A stretch of DNA of 64,000 nucleotides from Adiantum capillus-veneris (lineage: Eukaryota > Streptophyta > Polypodiopsida > Polypodiales > Pteridaceae), in contig CM043959.1 in assembly GCA_014529385.2 (NCBI GenBank), positions 48,611,928-48,675,927 of the forward strand. Reading direction: 5' to 3'. Positions within the stretch are counted from its first letter, which is position 1. Each line of letters begins with the position of its first letter. Below are positions 45,027 to 56,163 of the stretch, piece by piece. The notes beneath the pieces were generated by a model. That model had not been told where the DNA came from, did no database searches, and saw only the letters and a program-made list of their open reading frames with translations. Both the position numbers and the translations under genes were made by a program.

Positions 45027-45805
45027 TTATCCTTCTAATTCTTTCTTGCCCATTGTTGAGTATTGCCTCCCATACTTGTCATAAGCGGCAATTTTCACTT
45101 CCGATCCTTCTGTGTAGGTAAAGACATAAAGTCTTTTTTGGTCTGTCAACTCTCCAGTGTAGGGTTCTTCACATCTATAATAGAGATCTTGCTCCCCATT
45201 ATTATATTTGTATAGCCCCACATAGATGTTATCAGTGTTGATCCTTGTAGTTTCATTCTCTCTTCTTAACCTCGCATCAGGGAAGTTCATTATTGGTGCT
45301 TTCTCCTCAAGTTCTTCATCTACTTTGGCTTTGGTGCCCATCAATCCCCACTTGTCCACAATGTTAGGGTTTAGGACTACCAATACATGGTACCCTCGTC
45401 ATCTAGATATCTATCTCCGCTATAGCTCACAGGCACTAAGTCCTTGAACTCACTAGGTCTATCTTCTATCTTTACACAATAGCGGTCCATTCCATCTTTG
45501 TAGATCTTGGCACCTTGCTCATTGTCGTACTGGTATTTTATGAACAATAGCATCATTGTGGCGGAAGGGTTTGATGGTCCTGCTGCCATATTTTCTCTGT
45601 TGTTCAGATTCAAGTGTTCCAAGTGTTCGGTGAAAATCTCGTAAGATCTCTCCGAAGAAGTATCAGAAACACTTCCTTCAAAGATCGGCTCTAATGGTTG
45701 CACCCAACTTTGGTTTACACTTTCCTCGGTTGATATGACACTTTCTTGTTCCCCTTGTTTTGGTTGGTTATTCTGGAGATTCCTGCCCGATCTCAAATTC
45801 ATCAA
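45027..45805 (-). CDS. Gypsy-3 pre-gag ORFs (142 and 118 codons)
   Basis: Two minus-strand ORFs precede gag: 45805-45377 (starts MMNLRSGRNLQNNQPKQGEQ) and 45383-45027 in an overlapping frame, ending 72 bp before the gag ATG. The first is acidic and polar, with a Tyr-rich end (YSGDRYLDDEGTMYW). The second is Tyr/Asp-rich (YVGLYKYNNGEQDLYYRCEE). No family is recognised. Tat/Ogre elements are known to carry an extra ORF before gag, so these may be one protein split by a frameshift. Its role is unknown. Confidence 0.5.
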
Positions 45806-47202
45806 TTCCCCTAAAGGACTTTAACTTTTCCGTCTCGGCAATTTGTTTTCCCAAGTTTTTGTGGTCAGAATTGATCCAAACTGATTGATACTTGGTCAAT
45901 TGTTTAATCTTGTCAGTTGGACAACTTCTGTTTCATCAAGTGAGAATTTTGTTGCAGTTATGCTGAAAAAGACATTATACGCATATGATGTCTTTTTTCA
46001 CAGATTTGGACTATTTTGGTTATGCTCACTCTCAGTAGCCCCCTTATGCTCTGTCCACTCACAAAATTCAGTTTGAACTCTGTTTGAACAAGTTATGGCT
46101 AATTTAGGCTTTTCTTGGCAATTTTCCGCTTTTGACTTGTTTTGGGTCAATTGTGATCCAAATGGGATGAAACTTGAAATATAACCTCTAGACAACTATT
46201 ACAATGGATCTGTGTTGGCAAAGTATCAAAATATGTCCAAAATTAGGTCAAAGACATCATACGCGTATGATGTCTTTTTCATCAATTTGGGTCAAGACTT
46301 GATTTTTATGCTTTCTACAGTGTTTGCAACAATCTTGTCAGGTCAGATATAAAAAATAAGCAGTGGATGTGCTAAAAGACATTATACGCGTATGATGTCT
46401 TTTGTCCCAGATTTTGACTATTCTTGGTTTTAAGCCTTCTCCAATGTTTATAATTGAGTTTCAAGTGTTTTTGTCAGGTTTGAATGTAAAAACAAGATCT
46501 GAATCCAAAATTTCCTATTCTTTGCGTTTCTTGGACTCCGACTTGTCTTTTTGGGTTTCTTTGAGTGTTAATGCTCTTGTTTTAAGTTGAAATTAGGGTA
46601 TAACCCCCCTTTTGAACACTCTGGTAAAGTCAAAATTTCTGTTTTGGTCTCTGTTTGGTCATTTAGACATCATACGCGTATGATGTCTAAAGTTGCAGAT
46701 TTCCAGTTTTTTTGGCACAGAATCCTTCCTAAAGCTTTCTCAAGTGCTCAACAACTCCCAGATACACAGAAAATTTCTCTGACTTTTGTTTATTGCAAGT
46801 TTCACTACTAACTCGACAGTTTAGTGATCTAACATGCAATCAACCATATCAAGCAAATACTCCAATGATTACTAGCTCTAGATCAGGATCAAATGAAGTC
46901 CTACCTAAGCTATTCCTAATCATAAAATGGGTTTGGTAATTGTGATTTTAAAGAGATCCACTGCCACTCACAGACTAGCAAATTCTTCTTCTATCAACAA
47001 CTACTCAACACCAACAAAACAACAAACAAATCTAAGCTAAACTAAAAAGACTGTCAACACGGAAGACCCAGGAATACCCCACTTCCTAGTATCTCTCGAG
47101 ATCTTCAGAGTCCACCACTCCTAGATCTTTTCTAACTAAAGTATACAAAGTAGTTTATACAACTCACCTCGTAGGATTAGTCTAAGGTCACCTACTTAGG
47201 GC
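45806..47202 (-). other. Gypsy-3 5' leader with palindrome repeats
   Basis: 1.4 kb between PBS and first ORF with no sustained coding. Four copies of a 24-bp palindrome with half-site AGACATCATACG lie at 45970-45993 (two mismatched pairs), 46252-46275 (perfect), 46377-46400 (one mismatch) and 46665-46688 (perfect). The flanks are only loosely similar (a T-run, then CAGATTTTGACTATT-like and TTTCTCCAATG-like stretches). As RNA each could fold into a 10-bp stem with a CGCG loop. Confidence 0.8.
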
Positions 47203-47225
47203 TCTCGTCCCCGACAGCGGCGCGA
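47203..47225 (-). promoter_or_regulatory. Gypsy-3 primer binding site (Asp-tRNA-like)
   Basis: The minus strand right after the LTR reads TTTCGCGCCGCTGTCGGGG. It differs by about one base from the TGGCGCCGCTG-type site common in plant Gypsy elements. Position and sequence fix the direction of Gypsy-3 as minus. Confidence 0.72.
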
Positions 47226-47227
47226 AA

Positions 47228-47851
47228 TGTTAAGGCGGTTACGCCGCTAGCGGAAGCTAAATAGCGAGAACTCAACCAACAACAGAATTTGTGAGACGAG
47301 GACGGAGCTTGACCCGCAGGCGCATGGAAACAACTAGGTGGGTGTCAAATCACCTACTCGACCTTCTAATGACAATCACTACTAAGGAAATCAAACTAAG
47401 TTCTAAAATGTAATCTAATCCGTAAAACTACGAAGTGACTGAAATACGAACTACAAGATCTACGAAATCATTGAATCGATCTCAAACTCAAGGGGAAGTC
47501 TATACACTAGGTAAGAACAACACCCTAAAGACTTGAACTGCAAACTCAACCTATAACCACTCCGTGCGGTAAACGCGTATGAAGACAGGACGAAATATAC
47601 AGGTGATCGAAACTTGACCCGGATAGTACTAATGTGTAGCTCTACTCGTTCTGGTTCTATAGATATGCTGCACGCTCAATTCCGACACACGAGTTGGAAG
47701 AAAACTCACACCGAAGCTCGTAGGAACTTACCACACATAGAAGCCGATAGCGCGCACTCTTGGTATCTGTGCGTAGCTCTCACCGTTGCTAACACAATGG
47801 CGGTGTCGCTTCTCCAATGGCGGCTCCGTAGCTCGTGTAGCAAGTAGATAA

Positions 47852-47900
<49 letters not shown>

Positions 47901-48184
47901 ACAGAGTCACGGCGCTCAAAAACTCACTTTGATTAATAATCTCCCCCTTAGGTTACAAAAACTTTGGCTTATATACCTCAGCCTTGGAGGTGAGAACATC
48001 TCTAACTAATTACATCAGCAAGTGAAATTACTTCGGGATTACAAGCTGGAAACTCAATTGAGTCCCGTTACTTAATGAATGGCTTAAATCAAAATTAATG
48101 TCGAAAAGACATTTATTACAATCAATGGTTACAAAATGATGAGTGTGAGCAAAAATGTGGGTGTGATCCTCTGCTGGCTCAACA
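47228..48184 (-). repeat. LTR-X, 5' LTR of Gypsy-3
   Basis: Read on the minus strand: TGTTGAGCCAGCAG at 48184, TATATAAG at 47976-47969, an AG microsatellite (TC on plus, about 47853-47899), and the end CCTTAACA at 47228, followed by the PBS. The outer flank is CTTAT, then chromovirus LTR sequence. It pairs with the solo copy at 25414-26362. Confidence 0.88.
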
Positions 48185-48409
48185 CTTATGTTCAAGTCTT
48201 GTCCTATCTTTGTCTTGTACTCATGTCATGTAATCCAAGTCTTGTATCTAGCTCTCTTAATAAAGTATTAAGTCTTATAATCAATATTAAGCTTATCATC
48301 AAGTCCAAGTTCTTGTACATTGTGAGCGCCTCCTCTTGCTCTCTTCTAGCTCTATATGAGCTCATAACAGTTTGGCAAGACTACCATTTCTTAATCTTTT
48401 CAAGCCATC

Positions 48410-49286
48410 ATGGAGCCGACAATGGAAGGTGTCATCAACGCATTGCAAAGCATCCAAGCTCAGTTACAAGAACTTTGCGAGAGTAACGCTCAACTTCAAG
48501 CAGGGCAACCCCTAATCTTGCGACCGGCATTGCAAAATCTTCAACGTCAAATTGAAGAGCTTCAAGAGACAAGCACACATGAAGCACAAGCTGCAAGATC
48601 TAGCTATTCTCAACAACATAAGAAGGAGCCGAAGGTCAGCATGCCTGAAAAATTTGATGGGACTAGATAAAAGTTTAGAGGTTTTCTCCAACAAGTGTGC
48701 CTCTTCATTTGAATGCAACGAGAGTGTTATCCAGATGATGCCTCTCAAGTAGCCCTTATTGGGACCCTCCTCTCAGGTACGGCTCTCTCTTGGTTTGCTC
48801 CCTTATTTGAAAAAGAATCTCCTCTTCTTCATGACTTTGAAGATTTTGTGCGGGAGTTCTCTGCAACCTTTTTGGATACTGATAGAGCAAGGGTTGCTGA
48901 AACCAAACTTAGAAATCTCCACCAAGGATCAAGACCTGCATCCGTCTATGCATCCGAAATTCAACAGCTCACTTGTGATCTTACTTGGCATGAGGAATAT
49001 TTCATTAGCCAATTTCGGTGGGGATTAAAGGATGACGTAAAAGATCTTTTATTGACTATGCCAAAGGTTCACACTAAGCGCGTTCATCTCTCAAGCAATA
49101 GAATGTGATAATAGACTATTTGAGAGGAGACAAGAGAGGCGTCTTGGGGCACCATTGCGACCCCAAACAGAAGTGACACATAATGGCTACACACCTCAAC
49201 AGGGCCATGAATCAAGCATTGAGTCCATGCAAATCAATTAAGCACGGTTTCAACCTCTCTCAGCCCAGGAGAAGCAAAGGTGACGC
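48410..49286 (+). pseudogene. Chromovirus copy II gag, 5' part
   Basis: Same as 26588-27327 but reaching further: after a 1-nt shift the frame reads IECDNRLFERRQERRLG and on to a Gln-rich end (PLSAQEKQR). It stops at 49286 where family A is inserted. Two in-frame stops are shared with copy I, while the private TGA of copy I is TGC here. The frame resumes at 54049 with the zinc knuckle. Confidence 0.88.
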
Positions 49287-50093
49287 TGATAGCCGTTTTT
49301 CGGCTCTCCGTAATTGCACTAGTGAGTTACCCCACCCTACCAAAATCTCCTAAACACTGTGGCTATTCTTATCTTTTCATTGTACATAGGCGTGTGTGAG
49401 TTAGGGGGCTTTTCCCATATCTTCTTAAAACCCTCAGCTAGCTAGTCATTGGGTTAGTTGAGCCAAAAAGAAAATAAAAAATAAAATAAAATATTATGAC
49501 CAATTTGTGTGTATATATTTCATTGTACATAGGGCCTAAATATAAGGAATTTTCATAATTATTTTGGTATTTATTTAAATATTTCCACGTAGGTGTGCGT
49601 TATTTTCCTATATATGCTATGTACATTTACTCACAATTACCATAATCTTCCTTACTTAAGTATTCTATAAAAAATCATTTCATGCAAGCCTCTCTTATTT
49701 TTGGCTGAGAATCCACTCTAAGGAAAAACTTCAAAAATACCTTTCACCATCAGTCATTGCCTTTCACTAAATTTCTATTTCCTAGAGGTCATGATCTCAT
49801 GCAAGAAGGGGCTCAACTTTGGAGCCATATGCAAATTCAACAAAAGGGGGGCCACTGAAGACTTTGTTGTGAAGAAAAACATGTATTTTTGTGGGATTTT
49901 TTATATCCATCTCCACTCCGAATTTGAAGCGGTGGTCAAAACAGAAAATGTGGACCAAGAGCTGAATAATCACCTCACAAATTTTGGTGATTTTTGGAAC
50001 AACCACCCGTGAGCTAGGATTTTTTGAGTGGACCCCAGTCTGCTCACTTTTCTCACAAGCAGCCCATAGTCTTCTCTCACCTCTTTCCACATT

Positions 50094-50128
<35 letters not shown>

Positions 50129-50654
50129 ATTCCTCTCAATCACTCACTCAAACCTGCACCTTTCATAGTTTCTCTCACCTTCTTCACCATTAACCTCCCC
50201 TCTTACTTGCATAGCTCTCATATGAGCTCTACATGTACATACACCATCTCTATGCTTCTCTCTATTACTTCCAAAGTATAATTCCATCTTACCCCTTCTC
50301 TATATACATAAAATTCAGCATGTAAACCATGATTAACCTCTACAAATCAAGATATCTCATCAACGGAATTGCCATTTTCATCGCGGTAATCAACCTCTAA
50401 AGAAGAGAAGATGAAGAAGAGGATTAATAGTCATTTTGGGAACCTACACAAGTAAGTCCTTCTTCAAGCTTCACCATCACAAGGATTAACTCACTTCATT
50501 CAACCATCTTACTTCAACCATCCACCTCATTCTACCCATTGTAAATACATCATTAACTTTCTAGTGATTACTAACACTAACCACTAACATACTAACACAA
50601 AATAGTCATTGACCTAACCATAAAAGGCACCTCACCTCAAGATATGTGCATAGT

Positions 50655-50693
<39 letters not shown>

Positions 50694-50742
50694 CTTCATT
50701 AAAACTCTACTTTCACCTTATCTACCATCAATAATGCTCTCT
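49287..50742 (+). repeat. Family A 5' LTR, truncated
   Basis: Aligned by eye with 51609-53070 with modest divergence. It contains an AC microsatellite (50097-50126) and a TC one (about 50658-50692). It ends at ATAATGCTCTCTTC and lacks the TATA box and downstream parts that the 3' LTR has. A 73-codon ORF (49791-50012) is inside but shows no sign of constraint. Confidence 0.8.
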
Positions 50743-50831
50743 TCTTGACTTCTTAAGATAGACAAGACTTCTTGAGTCTGCTCACTTTTCTCACAAGCAG
50801 CCCATAGTCTTCTCTCACCTCTTTCCACATT

Positions 50832-50912
<81 letters not shown>

Positions 50913-51608
50913 ATTCCTCTCAATCACTCACTCAAACCTGCACCTTTCATAGTTTCTCTCACCTTCTTCACCATTAACCTCCCCTCTTACTTGCATAGCT
51001 CTCATATGAGCTCTACATGTACATACACCATCTACATGCTCTACATGTACATACTTGCATAGCTCTCATATGAGCTCTACAGGTATGGATGGATTGACTT
51101 CTTACGTTAGTGGAGCTTGAGTGGAAAAGAGAAGCAGCTTACGAGTGCTACAAGAGGAAAGCCACACAAGCGAAAGAAAAGCTCGACAAGAAACTAAAGG
51201 ACAAATGCATCAAGGAAGGAGAGCTTGTGCTAAGGTATGACAATCGACTTGACAATCGTTTTGATGCCAAGTTTGAAACTAGATGGCAAGGGCCATACAT
51301 AGTCAAGAAGGCTTTCAATTCAAGTTACTATTAGCTTATGGACTTGAATGGTAAAGAGCACTCCAGGAAGGTAAACGGGTATCGCTTGAAAGCCTATTTG
51401 AGTCGCCTTCTACCAAAGGATCTACCAAAGATCTGTCAACAGGGCGCTATCTCATGTAAGTATTGTTCCATGAAGCATGAGTGTAACTCCAGCCAAAATG
51501 CTGAGGGGCCAAATAATGAAGATCTCGTCAAGGACTCTAAAGCACTCTCTTTGGAAAAGATGCTCTATGATGGTACATGAATATACCATCATCCTGGGGG
51601 AGGGCTAA
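50743..51608 (+). other. Family A scrambled junction and integrase C-terminus
   Basis: After a short filler (50743-50775), a second copy of the LTR stretch around the AC microsatellite follows (50776-51080, AC run 50835-50911). Integrase C-terminal coding begins at GGTATGGATGG (about 51083). ORFs 51110-51334 and 51338-51580 correspond to the minus-strand 11930-12150 (AAYECYKRKA, VLRYDNRLDNRFDAKFETRW) plus the pol end. A purine tract (CTGGGGGAGGGC) leads into the 3' LTR. Confidence 0.78.
50835..50911. repeat. (AC)n microsatellite, ~77 bp
   Basis: An uninterrupted AC dinucleotide run, much longer than the equivalents at 50097-50126 and 52424-52446 in the same LTR family. Confidence 0.97.
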
Positions 51609-52977
51609 TGATAGCCGTTTTTTGGCTCTCCGTAATTGCCATAGTGACTTACCCCACCCTACCAAAATCTCCTAAACACTGTGGCTATTCTTATCTTTTG
51701 ATTGTACATAGGCGTGTGTGAGTTAGGGGGATTTTCCCATATCTTCTTAAAACCCTCAGCTAGCTAGTCACTGCGCTAGTTCAGCCAAAAATAATAAAAT
51801 AAATAAATAAATTTAAATATATTATGGCCCATTTGTGTGTATATATTTCATTGTACATAGGGCCTAAATATAGGAAATTTTCATAATTATTTTGGTATTT
51901 ATTTAAATATTTCTACCTAGGTGTGCGTTATTTTCCTATATATGCTATGTACATTTACTCACCATTACCATAATTTTTCTTACGTATCTATTCTATAAAA
52001 AATCATTTCATGCAAGCTTCTCTTATTTTTGGGCGAGAATCCACTCCAAGGAAAAACCTCAAAAATACCTTTCACCATCAGCCATTGCCTTTTACTAAAT
52101 TTCTATTTCCTAGAGGTCATGCTCTCATGCAAGGAGGGGCTCACCTTTGGAGCCATATGCAAATTCAACAAAAGAGGGGCCACTGAAGACTTTGTTGTGA
52201 AGAAAAACATGTATTTTTGTGGGATTTTTGATATCCATCTCCACTCCGAATTTGAAGTGGTGGTCAAAAGAGAAAATGTTGACCAAGAGCTGAATAATCA
52301 CCTCACAAATTTTGGTGATTTTTGGAACAACCACCCGTGAGAGGATTTTTTGAGTGGACCCCAGTCTGCCCACTTTTCTCACAAGTAGCCCATACTCTTC
52401 TCTCACCTCTTTCCACACTTCTACACACACACACACACACACACACGCACTCATTCCTCTCAATCCCTCACTCAAACCTGCACCTTTCATGGTTTCTCTC
52501 ACCTTCTTCACCATTAACCTCCCCTCTTACTTGCATAGCTCTCATATGAGCTCTACATGTACATACACCATCTCTATGCTTCTCTCTATTACCTCCAAAG
52601 TATAATTCCATCTTACCCCTTCTCTATATACATAAAATTCAGCATGTAAACCATGATTAACCTCTACAAATCAAGATATCTCATCAACGGAATTGCCATT
52701 TTCATCGCGGTAATCAACCTCTAAAGAAGAGAAGATGAAGAAGAGGATTAATAGTCATTTTGGGAACCTACACAAGTAAGTCCTTCTTAAGCTTCACCAT
52801 CACAAGGATTAACTCACTTCATTCAACCATCTTACGTCAACCATCCACCTCATTCTACCCATTGTAAATACATCATTAACTTTCTAGTGATTACTAACAC
52901 TAACCACTAACATACTAACACAAAATAGTCATTGACCTAACCATAAAAGGCACCTCACCTCAAGATATGTGCATAGT

Positions 52978-53022
<45 letters not shown>

Positions 53023-54048
53023 CTTCATTAAAACTCTACTTTCACCTTATCTACCATCAATAATGCTCTCTTTTGAGTCCACATCCATGACTCAAGCAGA
53101 CAAAGAAGGCCCGCAATGTTTTGATATTAAAAAAAAATCATAATCCTGATTTGTTAGCTTGTAGATTAGGATTTTCAATAATCTTAATGAGGGGTCTCCA
53201 ACCTATAAATAGGCCCCTCTCCTTCTTGTAAAAAACCTCCAATATCTCACATAACACCCCAACACTCTATGCGTGAGGAGATACCTTAGGCGTAGCAACC
53301 ACTTTGTGAGCTTCACTTTTGGTGTGAGAGAAGCTTTCAAGCTACTTATTGCAAGTGAGAGAGCGTGAGTTCCAAAAATCTCAAAACCACTATTGTATAT
53401 GCTCCTTCATCATCAATAAATTGAGGTTTGGTGCATCAAAGGCGTGATTCGACGTTCAAATATTTGTCCTTCCATTTGTGCAATACGGTTTGGTGAATTC
53501 AAGGTGACTTGTGTATTTTGAGTTTCTATCAGTTGATCTTGATTTTTGAAAGTGTTTTAGTGTGTTTTTTATTGCCAATTTTGTGTCCATTGTAAGAGGG
53601 TATTGTGGTGAGAGGTCTCCCACACCCTAAGACAGTGTGTGTGTTTTGGCAATGTTTAGCAATCACTAAGCATTGAGTGAGTTTTGAACAAGCTCTACGA
53701 TAGCATCATAAGAACCATCTCCATTTGCAAGTCACAAATAAGGTATTGCACAAGATCCATTCCTCTCTCTCTTTCCTTTGCTCTAGCTCTCTCTAGTCCA
53801 TTTTGTGTGTGTCTTGGTGTGAGGTTGCTTGTGTGTGTGTTTTGTGTTGTATCTTCTTGGTTGTGAAAAAATATCTTGCGTCCTAGTTCACATACCATAA
53901 CTAGGTGGTGCCTCTATCTTGTTTGGGTTTGGCTGTGGGTTTGTTGTTTTGTTGTGCTTGTGGTTGCCCCAGCCCCAATTGAGCAGCACGAGAGCCTTGA
54001 GGGGTGTTTAGAGGTCGCCTCGCTTGTTGCCCGCCCGGGACCGCCTCA
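51609..54048 (+). repeat. Family A 3' LTR (about 1.9-2.4 kb)
   Basis: It starts TGATAGCCG after the purine tract. It has AC and TC microsatellites (about 52424-52446, 52980-53021), TATAAATAGG near 53203 and AATAAA near 53417. CTATCA at 53526-53531 would mirror the TGATAG start, but the chromovirus frame resumes only at 54049, so the true end is uncertain. 53532-54048 has no other assignment. Confidence 0.65.
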
Positions 54049-54480
54049 ACGCATTAATGGTTTATGTATGTATTGCAGAGAGCAGGGGCACATGGTTCAA
54101 CAGTGTCTAAGGAAGAGAAGGATGAAGGTTCATAGTGCAATGGCCTCAACGTGTTTGGGAAACATGGACGTCCAACCCCAATAGAGACCGACCGGTTGGA
54201 CAAAAGTCAAGCAAGAAAAGGTCTCTTTCTTCCCGTTGATTCCACTTCAAGTTTTATGCTACCAGTCAAGATCCATATGCCGGGTAGGCACATGGATTGT
54301 GAAGCATTACTAGATTCAGGTGCAACGGCATGCTTCATGGACGCGGAATTTGCGAAAGAACAAGGCATACCACTTGTGGAGAAGTCTAATCCAGCAATTG
54401 TAGAAGTCATTGATGGTCGTCCCCTCGCTTCAGGGGATGCCAGGTATGAAACTCGCCCCATAGAAGTAACATTGTAGGGG
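54049..54480 (+). pseudogene. Chromovirus zinc knuckle and protease
   Basis: Gag resumes with INGLCMYCREQGHMVQQC (CCHC, about 54054-54110). The next frame (54151-54477) encodes the retropepsin: MDCEALLDSGATACFMDAEF with the DSG triplet, ending at a TAG at 54475. The gag and protease parts are in different frames. Confidence 0.85.
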
Positions 54481-56163
54481 CATGTTTCAAGAATAGCGTT
54501 CAATATTATACAAAGCCCAAGCAGTTATTGGGCTACCGTGGCTTGAATTACATAATCCTGACATCGATTGGAGGGCTCAGAGAATTGAACCATGAAAAGT
54601 CCAAAAGAAGAAGGGAAGGCATAATAGGCCTATATATCTTGGAGCCAAGGTCTTCATGCGTGCAACCAAAAAGTATCCAACTTTCCGGATATTTGCAACA
54701 CCAACGAACACGTCGACAACAAAAATCATGGAGGCATTGCCACGTCAATATCAAGATAACAATGATGTTTTTAAGAAGAAGAATGCAAACCTGTTACCGG
54801 AGCATCGACCCTATGATTGTGCTATAGAGCTTCAGGAGGGAACCCAACCCCCTTTTGGCCCAATATACAAGCTATCTCAAGATGAATTTGGAAAAATATT
54901 GATGATAATTTTTCTAAGGGGTTTATATGGCATTCAAAGTCCCCACCAGGAGCTCCAATACTCTTTGTAAAATAGAAGGACGGAACTCTCCGGATGTGCG
55001 TGGATTATAGGGGCCTAAACAAAATCACCGTCAAGAATCGATATCCCCTTCCCTTGATCCTAGAGCTTGTTGAGCGCTTTCGCAAGGCAAGAATATTTAC
55101 AAAAATAGATCTTTGTGGTGCTTACAACCTAGTCAGAATCAAATAAGGTGACGAATGGAAAACAACCTTTCGGACAAGGTATGGCCACTTTGAATATACC
55201 GACATGCCATTTGGTCTCACAAATGCCCAAGTTGTTTTTCAACATTTAATGAACGATATCTTTCAGGAGTATTTGGATTATTTTGTGGTAATATATTTGG
55301 ATGATATCTTGATATTTTCCAAGGATCAAGAAGAGCATGAGCACCATGTACGATTAGTGCTTGAAAAGCTTCGTGCATAAGGGTTATATGCAAAGTTGGA
55401 GAAGTGCTCTTTTCATCAATCTAACGTGGAATTTCTTGGTTATGTAATTTCTCAAAAGGGAATCTCCATGGATCCAAAGAAGGTTCAAACCATCCTTGAT
55501 TGGGAGACACCCACCTCAGTAAGAGATGTTCAATGTTTCCTCGGATTTGCAAATTTATATTGTATCTTTATACATGGATACTCCAAGGTGGTTATAGCAC
55601 TCACAAGGTTAACAGAACATAATAAGTTTTTCTGGGACTCAAAAATTGCGAAAGCATTTCATACTCTCAAGCAAGAATTTCATACTCTCAAGCAAGCTTT
55701 CACGATCACACCCATTCTAATTCACGCAGATCCTACAAAGCCTTTCATCCTAGAAACAGACCCCTCTGATTTTGCCCTTGGCGCTATTCTATCCCAAGTA
55801 GGAGAGGATGGTCGAGTACATCCAGTGGCTTTTCATTCTCGCAAGTTCTCAGCTGCAGAAATCAATTATGAAATCCATGACAAAGAGCTCTTAGCAATCA
55901 TCGACTCCTTTGACACTTGGTGTCACCTACTTGAAGGAGATCCTCATAAGATCACTGTCTATACAGATCACAAGAATTTGGAATACTTCATGACATCCCG
56001 CGTCTTGAATCGTCGCCAAGCTAGGTGGAGTGGTACCCTATCAAGGTCTGATTTTCTTATCTCTTATAGACCTGGCCGTCAACAAGCTAAGCTAGATGCC
56101 TTATCAAGAAGATCCTACCTTGCACCTACAGAAGGCGATGCAGCATTTGATCAACAAGAGTGA
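54481..56163 (+). pseudogene. Chromovirus RT and RNase H
   Basis: RT in several frames: an entry region (LLPEHRPYDCAIELQEGTQP near 54795), [19 protein letters not shown] (about 55000), then [20 protein letters not shown] and the catalytic box [11 protein letters not shown] (about 55290-55320). A stop at 55378 precedes the thumb. RNase H (about 55730-56000) has LETDPSDFALGA, IHDKELLAI and VYTDHKNLEYF. A 21-bp in-frame tandem duplication (55660-55680 and 55681-55701) lies between RT and RNase H. Confidence 0.9.

Larger units (their letters stand above)
34556..48184 (-). mobile_element. Gypsy-3: Ty3/Gypsy element with unusual pol
   Basis: On the minus strand: 5' LTR (48184-47228), PBS, a 1.4-kb leader with four palindromes, two small ORFs, gag, protease-RT, RNase H, a doubled integrase zinc finger, the integrase core, a second retropepsin, a Trp-motif tail, a polypurine tract and non-coding sequence. 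It lies in a chromovirus LTR, with CTTAT following its outer end (48185-48189). No 3' LTR adjoins its 3' side at 34556. The nearest LTR-X is the solo copy at 25414-26362. Confidence 0.88.
49287..54048 (+). mobile_element. Family A Gypsy, internally deleted derivative
   Basis: It starts TGATAGCCG at 49287, and a second copy of the same start is at 51609. Between them only 0.5 kb of internal sequence remains. The right edge is inferred at 54048 because chromovirus gag resumes there in register and the flanks share ACGC (49283-49286 and 54049-54052). It is related to Gypsy-2 on the minus strand. Confidence 0.75.

Noticed and set aside
47728-47919. Minus-strand ORF with an Arg-Glu repeat.
   Set aside because: It is the translation of the TC/AG microsatellite inside LTR-X.
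50718-50927. ORF with a long Cys-Val repeat.
   Set aside because: It is the translation of the AC microsatellite in family A.
49791-52340. A 73-codon ORF present in both family A LTRs (49791-50012 and about 52119-52340).
   Set aside because: By eye the changes between the two copies are mostly amino-acid changing (about six against two silent), so there is no sign of selection on a protein.
53526-53531. CTATCA as the definite end of the family A 3' LTR.
   Set aside because: It mirrors the TGATAG start, but the next 0.5 kb does not continue chromovirus gag, and the host frame and ACGC duplication point to 54048. Left as an alternative.
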